In this document: piece by piece, positions 37,701 through 45,882 of the stretch
Numbering within the stretch: the stretch's first letter is position 1
Layout of the letters: every line of letters begins with the position of its first letter
The notes under the pieces: generated by a model
Database searches by the model: none
The model's input: the letters and a program-made list of their open reading frames with translations, nothing else
Told to the model about the DNA's origin: nothing
Position numbers and translations under genes: made by a program
NCBI RefSeq assembly: GCF_964199755.1
Contig: NC_133900.1
Location: 75,872,727-75,936,726 of the forward strand
DNA length: 64,000 nt
From: Larus michahellis
Taxonomy: Eukaryota > Chordata > Aves > Charadriiformes > Laridae
Reading direction: 5' to 3'

Positions 37701-40700
37701 GAAGAGAAACTGATGCTGGCGTGGCACTTCATAATTCTGCCTAACAGAGTGCTCACTGCATTCTGTATTTCCAAAGGAAATGTTTAATATAGGAGACAGA
37801 CCCACAGGACGGAATTGCACTGAAGAAAAAGCATTAGCACAAAGCATATATCTGTTCTATAATGCCAAAAAGGCTAACAATTAATTAGCACTCATAGCAG
37901 AACACCATCCATAGATAAAGTGGTATGCTACAGACAGCAATTTGTACTTACTGGCAAATGTTCAAGTAAGGGAGTTATACTTTCAGACACATATATTATA
38001 TTTCCATCTGTCATAATTGCTAAAAAAAAACCATCAAGAGCCTGAAATTAAACATAATGGGCAGTTAAACAAAAAGAAACAGAGCATATTAAAAACGTTA
38101 AGCTATATTCAACATGGAAAATAATTTAGACCAGTTTTAGTTTCATTTATTATAAAAATGAGAATAACTTTCACTAACTAAAACTTCTTAGTCTTGCTTT
38201 TACACTACAAGCATTATGATTCCCATACTGTTCTGTTCCTAAATAACCGGTGGTTTCAGCAGCAAGACTTCAGTCCATATACAGCTATACTGTTTCCCCC
38301 ATCTCCCACTCTGCCTGCCTGTTACTTTTAATTCCATCATAATTTTAAACATCAGAAAACTCAGAAAAATGAGCTAGAGACAAAAGCAAGAAGAGGTGGA
38401 AAAACTAAGAGAAGAACAAGTGAAAAAGGTGGTAAAATCAATGAATTTTAGTATTTAAAATCTTAATATTCCCAATCTCAGCAAAATAAAATTACAGCAA
38501 GATTTTACTGAGACTTGAAAACTGTGAGATACAGTTCTGACTGCCTTATCTTCTACTTAACTCAAACTTATTTCCACGGAACATAACGCAAGTATCTTTT
38601 AGTTGAACACTACAAAACACAAAGGCATGACAGGACCGTATTTCTAAATAGGAAATTTTAAAGCTCACATCTTTTTAACTATGGAATGAAAACACAAAGG
38701 GCTTGTTCATTTACTGTAATATTTTTCATTTAGCTATTATTAGAAATTGTTTCACTAGCAAGATACAAATAACTTCTCATTTCCAAGGAAATGATAGCTC
38801 ATTCTGAAAGTTTATTTCTAGTAGTAATCCAACTATTCATGTAATCTTCTTTAGCAAAGTAATGCTCACACACCATTTTTGGAAAGTGTAACAAGCAAAG
38901 AAATTAAACACTTTATTTCTCACAAGTTACATGGATGTGTTGAGCCTTTTTTATAATTAAGATTTTAAGTTACGCATAACAACTCTTTATTTGACTAGTA
39001 CCTTCCTTATGTTGATAATTTAAAATACCCACTTTAATTTGACGGTAAAGATGTTCATTTGTGGACTTGCTTTGTTACAATGTTTTATGTAATTGAAATT
39101 CAATTAAAATAAAAACTGTTTTGCATTGCACTGCACACACAGGAATTTTGACTGTTTATCTTCATGAAAACATATAGATACAATAAAATACAAAAAGTTA
39201 TGTCATCAAACTGAAAAAATTCATCGTGGAATGCCTCTCTTCTGAGGAAATACTGTACTCCCAGAAAAACAGAAATAACATACCTCTAACATTAACTGTG
39301 TGAACTCTTCATTACTAAGGAATGTCGGTTTCCAGTCCTGTCGAATCTCACTGGCATCTGATTGTGCAGTAATTTCTACAATGAAACATATAGACAATAT
39401 GAGGATTCATAGTTCCAAAAGCCATTCTTTTCCCACTAAGTCATATATACACAGCAGGACGTAGCAGAAGGTTCTCCCGTTGTTTATTCATTACATATGC
39501 ATGTTGCTCCTTAAAAAGCAAGTAAGTATCTTCTCCCTATGTCATAATGAGATTTGTTTTCTCTTTCCTTCTACCAGGTTGTGCTACCATCCTGCCAGAC
39601 TTCACGGTAAAGCTGAAGTTAATGACAGTAAGTAATGGATTTTGACAATAGAAAAATATTCTTTCCTCTGAGACTATAATAAAACGTTTTATTGAGTGTT
39701 GTTTTTCAAGGATTTGGAAAGCCAAAATTCCTGATCAATTTAGGTTATTAAAACATATAATCCTCAAGTATCGTGGACAATCCTGGTCATTTTAACCTTT
39801 GCACTAAAAGTTGTCATTGTCCTTTTTCTCTTCTTCCCACCCTTTTCTGTAAAGAAATATGGTTACATTAAGAAAAGAATAGGTTTGCACCAAAGACTGT
39901 TAAGAGCTGTATGACATATTCCGCTGCAGAATTATGGTCTGGTTCGTACACAGAGACAAATTTTGAAGAGACAATCCTGTAGGACTTTAGAGAAATATAT
40001 AGATTAACTTCCCATACATAGGTGAGAGAAACAATGGGTGTGAAGCAAAACTAGACCCCAGGTTCTGAAAGCTGACGCTCCCTTATCAACTGATAACTGA
40101 AACAACAAGAAGCGAGACCACATAGTACTTCGGTATTGATGAGCAACAAGGCCATTACAGACGTAACGGTTGTAAGAGCAACCCTGAACAAGTCATTGTG
40201 AATGAAGAATTTAGACAAACCCAAAGAACCAAACCATGTGGAGGTATTTAAAAGACCTGTAGACGTGGTGCTTAAGGACATGGTTTAGTGGTGGTTTTGG
40301 CAGGGTGAGGTTGATGGCTGGACTCGCTGATCTTAAAGGTCCCTTCCAACCTAGGCGATTCTGTGATTCTACATCTTTAAGGCCTTTTGATTTCTAAAGC
40401 ACAAGTCTGTACAAAGGCCGTAAGCTGGTTTGTTAGTTCAGATGGCTCAAAGAGAAGAGAAAACCTGGAACTGAGTTAAATATGCAAAGGGCTGGAACAG
40501 TTCAGGGCTTTTTTTCACAGACTGAAGGGGGAAAACTTTACCAAAGAGCTTTAGACTTAGCTAAAAGAACAGTAAACAGCAGCAATGTCATGCAAGAAAC
40601 TGGCAAGAAGCAGAGTGCTGCACAGAGAGGGGGAAAAAATACCAACAAATAAGACAAACCAGAATTTCCAATGATCAAATCTCACAAAAGGCATAAATTG

Positions 40701-43700
40701 ATCAGGCTTTCACTACCTGTTTTGAAATGGTATCTTTTTGAAAAGTCAGTCTGGCTTCTACAGTAGAAAGGATTTATACTAAAGAAAAACTAAAATTTAT
40801 GCCTTTAATGAACCATTCTGAATTATCTTACCACGAGTATGGGAGTTCTTTTACATTTTCCGTAATTTGAACAAGTATGATATTGGAAAACCGAGCCAAA
40901 GTAACAGGAAAAAAACTTGTTTGACTTGGTAACTTTAGAGAAATGCTTAAAAATTATGGCAGAGAGTTGCATTCAAAGATAAATGACTCTGAGGTCATGT
41001 TCCTGAGCTAGATACCAGACAAAGATGCAGAACTAAGCTTGCACTCATCCAGACCTCAGTTCCTGGATCTGAAGCAACTCTGCATCAGCACTGAGCATCC
41101 TCAAAAGAAATTGCCAGCTGGGGTGCCCAGTGACAGGACAAGAGGTAACGAACACAAACTTGAACATAGCAAGTTCCACCTAATCATGAGGAAAAACTTC
41201 TTTACTGTGAGGGTGGCAGAGCCCTGGCACAGGCTGCCCAGAGAGGTGGTGGAGTCTCCGTCTCTGGAGACATTCCAAACCCACCTGGACGCGTTCCTGT
41301 GCAACCTGCTCTGGGTGACCCTGATCTGTCAGGGGGGTTGGACTGGATGATCTCCAGAGGTCCCTTCCAACCCCGACCATTCTGTGATTGTGTAGCATTT
41401 ATCTGCGGGCTGTATGAGTATCAGTCTACTAGTTGTAATTATAAGCAGCAAAATTCTTCAGTATTTCATTATTTTCAAAAATTTCTTGTTTACAAATTCA
41501 AAGGAAGATGATAGGCAGTACTAGCCTAGGAGAAGCTCTCAGTAATATAATTTCAGTGTGCTTAGTCTGCTGTTTTTCCCCAATGAGAAACAGAATCCAT
41601 GCTGGCCAATAACCAGCTCAGAGAGTTCCTCTGGAGCTGCCGCCAGAGTACCAAGCCTGGCCAATGTGGAAATGGTCCAGAAAGAACCAGAAGCAAGGCA
41701 GTTAATCAAAACCTGGTGGCTGAACACAGTAGGATTTTCAACAATAAAGCGGCTAATCAGCGCTGAGCAATTTATTTATTGCTAGGGTCACTCTCTGCTT
41801 TATTGTAACAAACAGATCCAAGCACCTTCAGGAGGCAAAGAACGCTTCTGACCTTTGCCAACATTTTGTCCAGAACATTTTAATGTAAACCAGTGCAGAG
41901 CAATGCTACGAAGCACTGGCAGCCGGAGCTTTAGAGACCTTAATATGATACTTGCAGTCACCCAAAGCTGCATTCTGTCCCACCAGGTGAAGGACAAAAG
42001 CGTCATGCCCTAAAAGGCACCCATCTCCAGGGCTGCCTTCTTCCCCTTTATCCTAAAAAAATAAAAAAAAAAAATTAAAAATAATCTCAGGAAGCACTTA
42101 GAAGACAAAATTATGACTGGTGCTGCTGGTCGGCTGACATGTGTTCAGTCTACGCTCTATTTAATGACAGGAATCATCAATACAAAATAAAGTGATTTTG
42201 AAACAGAATCAATTTTCACAAAGGCCTTAGACTCTACAGAACTGAATTTTACAGAAAAGGAGCCTTCATACTGTTTTTGTTATGAGAGGAGCATGCCTCA
42301 GAGAATTAAAGCAGCATAATCAATATTTAACTGGCAAAAAAACCCCAAACCTATGAATTCTTGCACAAATTACTCTCCCTCCCTTTCCATTTTAATTGTT
42401 ATGTTTACCTTTTAACAGCAGTACTGAGTACACACCTGGTGCTACTTGAACCGTAACACTAATGGAAGAGATGCGCTAGGGCATGGAAAAATATGTATCA
42501 TACCTTAACATACCTTAAATTGACACACATACTGTTGATAAATACATACCTATCCTTCCACTTAGCAGCTTTACTTATTTTATTCTATAACCTAATAGCT
42601 GGTTTTTTTGTGCCTACTGCTTTCTAGTTAGTATGCATGGTCAGAAATTACGCAGGGAAATAGGTTAACTACCGAAGCAGCTCATTTTCTTGAATTTTTA
42701 ATCTTGTTTTTGGCAGTGTGAACCACAAGGTGCCATATTAAGAACAAGTGTAGGAGCAGGAACAGGGTTTTTTTATATACAGAAATATCTAACAGCCATA
42801 AATAAGTGTACACTTGGTAGAAGAATTTTCTCGTGACAGAAATAACAACCTGTAATGAACTTCAGTACAACATATCTGGGTATATCCCACCATCAGCTGA
42901 CGCAAACAACCAGAGAAATAAAACAAATCAAGGATGTTCAAAGACACTCATCATTTTGACATTTCACATAATGGTTTACAAAACACCAAACACAGACTCA
43001 TTGGCTAATACATCAGTGGATATGTCTTGAAAATTAGAAAGTCCAGCTAAAAGTATTTATAGATTTTCTGTTTGCCTTTTTTTTCCCCAGCTAAAATGAA
43101 AAAAGAAAATGCCCGTGCTCCTGGTCTGTATGCCCACTGCATGCCACCCCCTCTCTTCAAACAACCTACCCCGATACTGCTTGCTGGAGACTGCAAGGCC
43201 CTTTGTGAAAGCAGCCAGTTGTGTAGATACACAACATGAAGAGAGGGAGCATGAAGTTCCCTCAGACTAGGTTTTTCAGTGATTTATCTTGCTGTCTGTG
43301 GGACTTGGAAAGACAAACCAACTGTTCAGACCAGTCTTATCTAAATATCAAAATAAGTACTTCCACTGAAATGGATCAGCAGAGTTTTCCTGTGAAGCAC
43401 AACTTTGACAACTTGGGTCTTATGAAGCCACTATATTCCAAAGGTCTCCATCTGTCCACAACAAAAAACTTGAAGGTTATTTCAAAAATAAATGCTTCTC
43501 TTTATGAAACAGATTTCTTTGACAACTATGGGACAAAAAAATATTAGTACTGGCTGTTGCAAAATATTAGCGAAAACATAGTTATATCTCTGCAACCTAA
43601 ATTAGGATCTTAGGAATATCTTTCTTTGGGGACATTTTTTGACAATTAACTTAAAGGAGCTGCAAAATTGTCAATGTTTTATGTACTAAGTGAATATCAT

Positions 43701-45838
43701 TAAAATAACTAAGAATTTACAAATTTTTTTTATTATTACAAAGAATTACCTTTGTGCTTCCGTAAAAAGTCAATGCTCTTCTGCAGTACAGTGGATTTAT
43801 CCATCTTCCGAGCATTACCTGGAAGCATGGAACCCAGCTCTTTGATAAGGACATTAAACTGATCTCGACGTTTCTTTTCAGACTTGTTTCTAGACACTCT
43901 GAAAAACAAAACAGGAAACGTTTTATAACAAATATGACACTTTTTTACAATAAGCTGCATAACAACAGCAAAAGAAATGCCGTTGAATAATACGGTTGTT
44001 TATTAAAGATTCACATTTTTATTGTTTAGAAATCGTCCCAAGTGTACAAGTATAGGATATTTCTTAGTTTTAAATAACTTTAATACTTACCTTTTTGCTT
44101 TATCTTTGTCATCTTCTTCCACCAGCCCATCAAAAATGCTTCCATCATTTCTGAAAGAAACAAATATTAGAGTGTAAAATTTCTCTCTTGTACAGTCCAA
44201 CCACAACAAAGGAGAAAAAGGTTATTCATTATCTCCATTACATCAAGAAAACAAAGCACTGTTTTACTGTGATGTCTTGCAAAGACCATCATCAATTACC
44301 TGAAGCTACATCTGCTATAAGTTTTTCCTGCAAGACACTTAACTAAACAGAAAGCAAAAACCCCTTACATTTCTGACACAACTCAAAGGACTGTCAGACT
44401 ATTTCTATATTCGAACACTTAATTGAAAACTATGTAATTTTATTTTTCTAGCTTCCTGATTATTTGGATTACTGTACCCTTTTGAAAACATAAGAGAGGA
44501 CAAATATAATTTATTTTTACTTATTGGCAACTTCTATTGTAATTACTGGAAATATTAATAGTAAGAAAGCACGTTTTTCCTAAATACTGAAGTATCATTA
44601 TTGGCATATGCTGAGGTATATGCTATACTTCATCCATGTATGTAATTTTATAAATAGAAATCACTATCAACAGTAAACAGTAACAATAATTATTCATTAT
44701 GTTTGTTTCCTAACAAGTATCACATAAATTTTCCTTAATTCACAACTGTCCATTGAGGCTAAAGAGGTGTTAAAATATCAACATAAAACCATGTTTTCCT
44801 TTGAAGATGCCTCAATATGCTTCATACAACACTTCTGTTTAATTTCCTTTTGTTTTAAAAGTCAAGTCAAAACTGTTCTTCTGTTTTCCAGAAGTGCTGT
44901 ATAATAGATTTTCACATTTTATTTCTCTAACTTCTTGTGTTTGCTTTCAGTCTATTTAGGGGTGTCCACACTGACTCTGTGTCCACCCTTAATTTTTTTA
45001 TCTTAATGTTTCCTTCCCTTAACGCAAGTGAACGTCATCAAGCAATCGTACGTTATGATAAGCAGTGATGTTAGGAAGCAATTATTTTGTACATTTACTA
45101 CATAAATATAAAGCAATTAAAAGGAATTTGTATATTCAAAAGGCTGAAGTTTCAATGAAATGCCACAAAACCTCACTAAAAGAACTGAGAAACTCAGGCA
45201 AGTTTTACCCTTTCCTTTTATTGTTATTTATTTAGAGCAGGTTTAACTTTCTGTAAATTTGATGCAAGTTTCATTTCCTGAGGTCTCAAAAATGGCAACA
45301 CACAGAATATCAAGGACAGATGTTCACCTAAGCTGCTAAGAAAGTCCAGCTCAAGGAATCAAGCAGAAACCATGTCTCAGCTATTACTTTTCCCTTGAAA
45401 TAGGTTAGCAGGTCACTTTACTATCATCTGCAGCATCACTAGTTGTTTAAATGTCTTTGTTTTCCTTAATTAAATACTGAAGTACTCAAAAAAAATTGAA
45501 GTAAACATCAAAAATCAACTCAAATTGCACAGATGCTGTTCCGTGTCTGAAAACAAGCAATACATTTTAAGACTCATTTCAAACAATAAAAATCATTATT
45601 TCCAATGACCACAAAGCAACCCATCTAACAACTACTAAAATAACTTTGTAAAAAAAAAAAAAAAGACAAAAACTCACTCCTCTTATTTATTGCATAAATT
45701 AATATTCTCTATATATTAACACTGAAGAAAGATTATTAAAGAAAGCATTGAACAGTAATTCTCCCAAAACTCTTACTGTCTATTAACATACCTGTCTGCA
45801 ATGGAGCTCATTTTATGGGTGCTTATGGTAAAAAACAT
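17126..45838 (-). CDS. CLOCK: CLOCK circadian regulator, complete coding region in 20 exons
   Basis: bHLH-PAS transcription factor; it heterodimerises with BMAL1, binds CACGTG E-boxes and drives PER, CRY and REV-ERB genes in the nucleus. The spliced frame is 2556 nt (851 aa), close to human (846). All 19 introns are GT-AG and every junction keeps frame. Domains: bHLH about residues 35-86, PAS-A about 107-177, PAS-B about 262-332 with PAC region to about 380, then a long Ser- and Gln-rich tail ending KVQPQ. Key residues present: S38 and S42 in the basic region, G332, Q361 and W362 of the cryptochrome-contact surface, and S427/S431 of the phosphodegron. The C-terminal glutamine tract has 8 residues (826-833). 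Translation is assigned to the ATG at 45836-45838, with an in-frame second ATG at codon 10. The promoter is outside the window. Confidence 0.97.
17183..17206 (-). repeat. CLOCK: CAG trinucleotide repeat coding Q8 (ClkpolyQ locus)
   Basis: On the coding strand seven CAG codons followed by one CAA, residues 826-833. The run of seven identical codons makes the tract liable to slippage. Two more CAG pairs just upstream (QQ, Q) are separated by histidine and serine codons. Confidence 0.95.
17315..19637 (-). other. CLOCK: CLOCK last intron
   Basis: Contains an AT-rich stretch (18205-18250) and the CR1 tail at 19412-19543. The rest is unique AT-rich sequence with no further exon seen. Confidence 0.8.
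19412..19543 (+). mobile_element. CR1 3' tail, plus orientation, in CLOCK intron
   Basis: Starts at CCAGGCTGGATGGGGCTTTG, continues GGTGTCCCTGCCCATGGCAG, and ends GGTCCCTTCCAATCCGAACCATCCTACGATTCTATGA. It closely resembles the end of the copy at 9091-9512, so probably the same subfamily. Confidence 0.9.
19638..19890 (-). CDS. CLOCK: CLOCK coding exon 19 (residues 705-789), Gln-rich
   Basis: 253 nt; encodes [20 protein letters not shown] through [13 protein letters not shown], then an interrupted glutamine stretch (Q4, Q5, Q2, Q4; bases 19701-19766) and ends QQFLQ. After TLS the glutamines follow directly; the two residues found there in human (V-T) are absent. Acceptor CCATTAACAG, donor GTAAAG. 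Confidence 0.95.
20088..20101. promoter_or_regulatory. 14-bp palindromic E-box in CLOCK intron
   Basis: AAATCACGTGATTT is a perfect 14-bp inverted repeat centred on CACGTG, about 200 bp from coding exon 19. Binding is unproven. Confidence 0.3.
20194..20402 (-). CDS. CLOCK: CLOCK coding exon 18 (residues 636-705)
   Basis: 209 nt; encodes [20 protein letters not shown] through [12 protein letters not shown] to TFTQERQI. Acceptor TTTTCTTTTCAG, donor GTATAT. Confidence 0.95.
20403..21643 (-). other. CLOCK: CLOCK intron between coding exons 17 and 18
   Basis: Holds an old LINE remnant at about 20830-21240; the rest is unique and AT-rich. Confidence 0.8.
20830..21240 (+). mobile_element. Ancient CR1/L3-type LINE 3' remnant, plus orientation
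   Basis: Wording such as GCTTGAAGAACAGGCTTTTATGG, a central GTAGGTTTAAAAAACAAACAAAA and the ending AAAGTCATAGAAGAAAAAGGCTATTATAGATG follows the 3' region of ancient amniote CR1/L3 elements, but is heavily decayed. It was recognised by similarity of order and wording, not by a search. Confidence 0.5.
21644..21850 (-). CDS. CLOCK: CLOCK coding exon 17 (residues 567-635)
   Basis: 207 nt, phase 0; encodes [20 protein letters not shown] to PLQSTATQ, part of the Gln-rich activation region. Acceptor is a T-run followed by AAG, donor GTAAAA. Confidence 0.95.
21851..24002 (-). other. CLOCK: CLOCK intron between coding exons 16 and 17
   Basis: Contains the CR1 copy at 22963-23537, a T-run at about 22777-22790, and otherwise unique sequence. 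Confidence 0.8.
22963..23537 (+). mobile_element. CR1 LINE fragment with ORF2 C-terminal region, plus orientation
   Basis: An open 163-codon stretch (22973-23464) encodes ORF2 C-terminal sequence: [48 protein letters not shown] and [12 protein letters not shown]. The tail is GATCTCAAAGGTCCTTTCCAGCC. It is 5'-truncated, but the open frame suggests a fairly recent insertion. Confidence 0.92.
24003..24161 (-). CDS. CLOCK: CLOCK coding exon 16 (residues 514-566), equivalent to mouse exon 19 (delta-19 exon)
   Basis: 159 nt, phase 0; encodes [20 protein letters not shown] followed by the predicted coiled coil to VHGQGLQ. This is the exon lost in the mouse Clock-delta19 dominant-negative mutant and binds CIPC and other regulators. 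I use acceptor CACTACAG, which adds P-V at the start. A second AG 12 nt downstream (GTGTTTCAG) would drop PVFQ. Donor GTGAGT. Confidence 0.93.
25056..25145 (-). CDS. CLOCK: CLOCK coding exon 15 (residues 484-513), equivalent to mouse exon 18
   Basis: 90 nt, phase 0 at both ends; encodes [20 protein letters not shown] to SGMSQ. By residue numbers it is the mouse exon 18 equivalent, which is alternatively skipped there, so skipping would be frame-neutral here too. Acceptor AAATCCTAG, donor GTATGG. Confidence 0.94.
25342..25361. repeat. (TA)10 microsatellite
   Basis: Ten uninterrupted TA units in a CLOCK intron. Confidence 0.9.
25713..25759. repeat. Compound (TA)n(TG)n microsatellite
   Basis: An uninterrupted TA run (25713-25729) followed by fifteen TG units (25730-25759), in a CLOCK intron. 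Likely length-polymorphic. Confidence 0.95.
26102..26202 (-). CDS. CLOCK: CLOCK coding exon 14 (residues 450-483)
   Basis: 101 nt; encodes [20 protein letters not shown] to RRSSLSSQ. Acceptor ACGTTGTCAG, donor GTAACT. Confidence 0.94.
26592..26733 (-). CDS. CLOCK: CLOCK coding exon 13: serine-rich phosphodegron region (residues 403-450)
   Basis: 142 nt; encodes [20 protein letters not shown], then [21 protein letters not shown]427 and S431 match the mammalian sites linked to GSK3-type phosphorylation and turnover. Acceptor CTCTTCAG, donor GTAAGC. Confidence 0.95.
27584..27659 (-). CDS. CLOCK: CLOCK coding exon 12 (residues 377-402)
   Basis: 76 nt; encodes [20 protein letters not shown] and ITADK, the exit from PAS-B. 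Acceptor GTTCTTCTAG, donor GTGAGT. Confidence 0.95.
27877..28024 (-). CDS. CLOCK: CLOCK coding exon 11: PAS-B/PAC (residues 328-377)
   Basis: 148 nt; encodes [20 protein letters not shown] to IVCTHTVV. Carries G332, Q361 and W362, residues shown in mouse CLOCK to matter for cryptochrome binding. Acceptor CTTTTATAG, donor GTAAGT. Confidence 0.96.
28668..28774 (-). CDS. CLOCK: CLOCK coding exon 10: PAS-B (residues 292-328)
   Basis: 107 nt; encodes [20 protein letters not shown] to LAKCHEH. Acceptor TTAATTAG, donor GTGAGT. Confidence 0.96.
29000..29082 (-). CDS. CLOCK: CLOCK coding exon 9: PAS-B start (residues 265-292)
   Basis: 83 nt; encodes [20 protein letters not shown] and KFLFLDH. Acceptor CTTTTTAG, donor GTGCAA (a weak donor). 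Confidence 0.95.
29083..32942 (-). other. CLOCK: CLOCK intron between coding exons 8 and 9
   Basis: 3.9 kb of unique AT-rich sequence. No recognised transposon, exon or RNA gene. Confidence 0.7.
32943..33061 (-). CDS. CLOCK: CLOCK coding exon 8 (residues 225-264)
   Basis: 119 nt; encodes the PAS-A/PAS-B linker [20 protein letters not shown] and then [16 protein letters not shown]. Acceptor TTTCCCTCAG, donor GTATAT. Confidence 0.96.
33062..35124 (-). other. CLOCK: CLOCK intron between coding exons 7 and 8
   Basis: About half of it is an ancient LINE remnant (about 33440-34380). The rest is unique AT-rich sequence. Confidence 0.75.
33440..34380 (-). mobile_element. Ancient CR1/L3-type LINE remnant covering reverse transcriptase, minus orientation
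   Basis: A 940-bp stretch keeps the order of an inverted CR1/L3 ORF2: CATTGCTCTACTCTGAACTCC, then AACATTAATGAAAATACCGATCAAATCC, later GACAATTGTCAAAAG, GTGTGTTACTCTTTGGTAGAGGAAA, GATAGGTCTGCAGTTTCTAACTCC, and GACCAGCACTATATTTGCCC. No frame remains open. It is much more diverged than the other CR1 copies here, so it is far older. Confidence 0.65.
35125..35238 (-). CDS. CLOCK: CLOCK coding exon 7 (residues 187-225)
   Basis: 114 nt; encodes [20 protein letters not shown] to [10 protein letters not shown], the end of PAS-A and start of the linker. Acceptor CTTTTCTCAG, donor GTAAGT. Confidence 0.96.
35239..36343 (-). other. CLOCK: CLOCK intron between coding exons 6 and 7
   Basis: Contains an 8-G run at 35676-35683 and a small CpG-containing patch at about 35820-36000. 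No exon or transposon recognised. Confidence 0.65.
36344..36464 (-). CDS. CLOCK: CLOCK coding exon 6: PAS-A (residues 147-187)
   Basis: 121 nt; encodes [20 protein letters not shown] to TPEYLK. Acceptor CTTTCAG, donor GTAAGT. Confidence 0.96.
36465..39283 (-). other. CLOCK: CLOCK introns between coding exons 4 and 6 (two introns)
   Basis: About 1.5 and 1.2 kb of unique AT-rich sequence flanking exon 5. Nothing further recognised. Confidence 0.7.
37952..38041 (-). CDS. CLOCK: CLOCK coding exon 5: PAS-A core (residues 117-146)
   Basis: 90 nt, phase 0 at both ends; encodes [20 protein letters not shown] and on to LLEHLP, the PAS-A strands. Acceptor TTTAATTTCAG, donor GTAAGT. Confidence 0.96.
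39284..39375 (-). CDS. CLOCK: CLOCK coding exon 4 (residues 86-116)
   Basis: 92 nt linking bHLH to PAS-A; encodes [20 protein letters not shown] and the first PAS-A helix residues. Acceptor TTCATTGTAG, donor GTATGT. Confidence 0.96.
40231..40372 (+). mobile_element. Short CR1 3' fragment, plus orientation
   Basis: GTGGAGGTATTTAAAAGACC, then GGACATGGTTTAGTGGTGG and the tail CTTAAAGGTCCCTTCCAACCTAGGCGATTCTGTGATTCTA. It belongs to the CR1 group with the GACATGGTTTAGTGG ending, like the decayed copies at 7.9 and 60.2 kb on the other strand. Confidence 0.88.
41126..41396 (+). mobile_element. CR1 3' fragment, plus orientation
   Basis: AGTGACAGGACAAGAGGTAA to GGTCCCTTCCAACCCCGACCATTCTGTGATTGTG. 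Nearly identical over most of its length to the copies at 55209-55436 and (inverted) 51458-51735; all three share GGACGCGTTCCTG. Confidence 0.9.
43750..43898 (-). CDS. CLOCK: CLOCK coding exon 3: bHLH domain (residues 36-86)
   Basis: 149 nt encoding the basic region [13 protein letters not shown], helix 1, the loop [11 protein letters not shown] and helix 2 ending FLRKHK. S38 and S42, reported phosphorylation sites in mammals, are conserved. Acceptor TTTTTCAG, donor GTAATT. Confidence 0.97.
44091..44150 (-). CDS. CLOCK: CLOCK coding exon 2 (residues 16-36)
   Basis: 60 nt; encodes the acidic N-terminal segment [17 protein letters not shown] before the basic region. Acceptor TTTCTTTCAG, donor GTAAGT. 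Confidence 0.95.
44151..45791 (-). other. CLOCK: CLOCK intron between coding exons 1 and 2
   Basis: 1.6 kb of AT-rich sequence with an A-run at 45650-45664. No other feature seen. Confidence 0.75.
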
Positions 45839-45882
45839 AACATATCACACTTTAGTCTTGTGGTAGACATTTGTACGTTTGC
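45792..45882 (-). CDS. CLOCK: CLOCK first coding exon (44-nt leader plus codons 1-16)
   Basis: The acceptor is TTCTTCTCTTACAG at 45883 onward and the donor is GTATGT after 45792. Coding starts at ATG 45836-45838 ([10 protein letters not shown], then MSSIAD) and covers 45792-45838. The leader contains an out-of-frame ATG that opens a 15-codon uORF overlapping the start. Confidence 0.93.
45823..45870 (-). other. CLOCK: Upstream ORF overlapping the CLOCK start codon
   Basis: ATG at 45868-45870 opens 15 codons ending at TAA 45823-45825, in a frame different from CLOCK and extending past the CLOCK ATG (45836-45838). A second ATG lies in the same uORF. Effect on translation is inference. Confidence 0.7.

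Larger units (their letters stand above)
39376..43749 (-). other. CLOCK: CLOCK intron between coding exons 3 and 4
   Basis: 4.4 kb, with two plus-oriented CR1 3' fragments (40231-40372 and 41126-41396). The rest is unique. Confidence 0.75.

Noticed and set aside
43736..43749. Open frame continuing past the bHLH exon into the intron
   Set aside because: The frame reads a few residues (GNSL) and stops. A GT donor and the next in-frame exon explain the true path; no evidence for intron retention.
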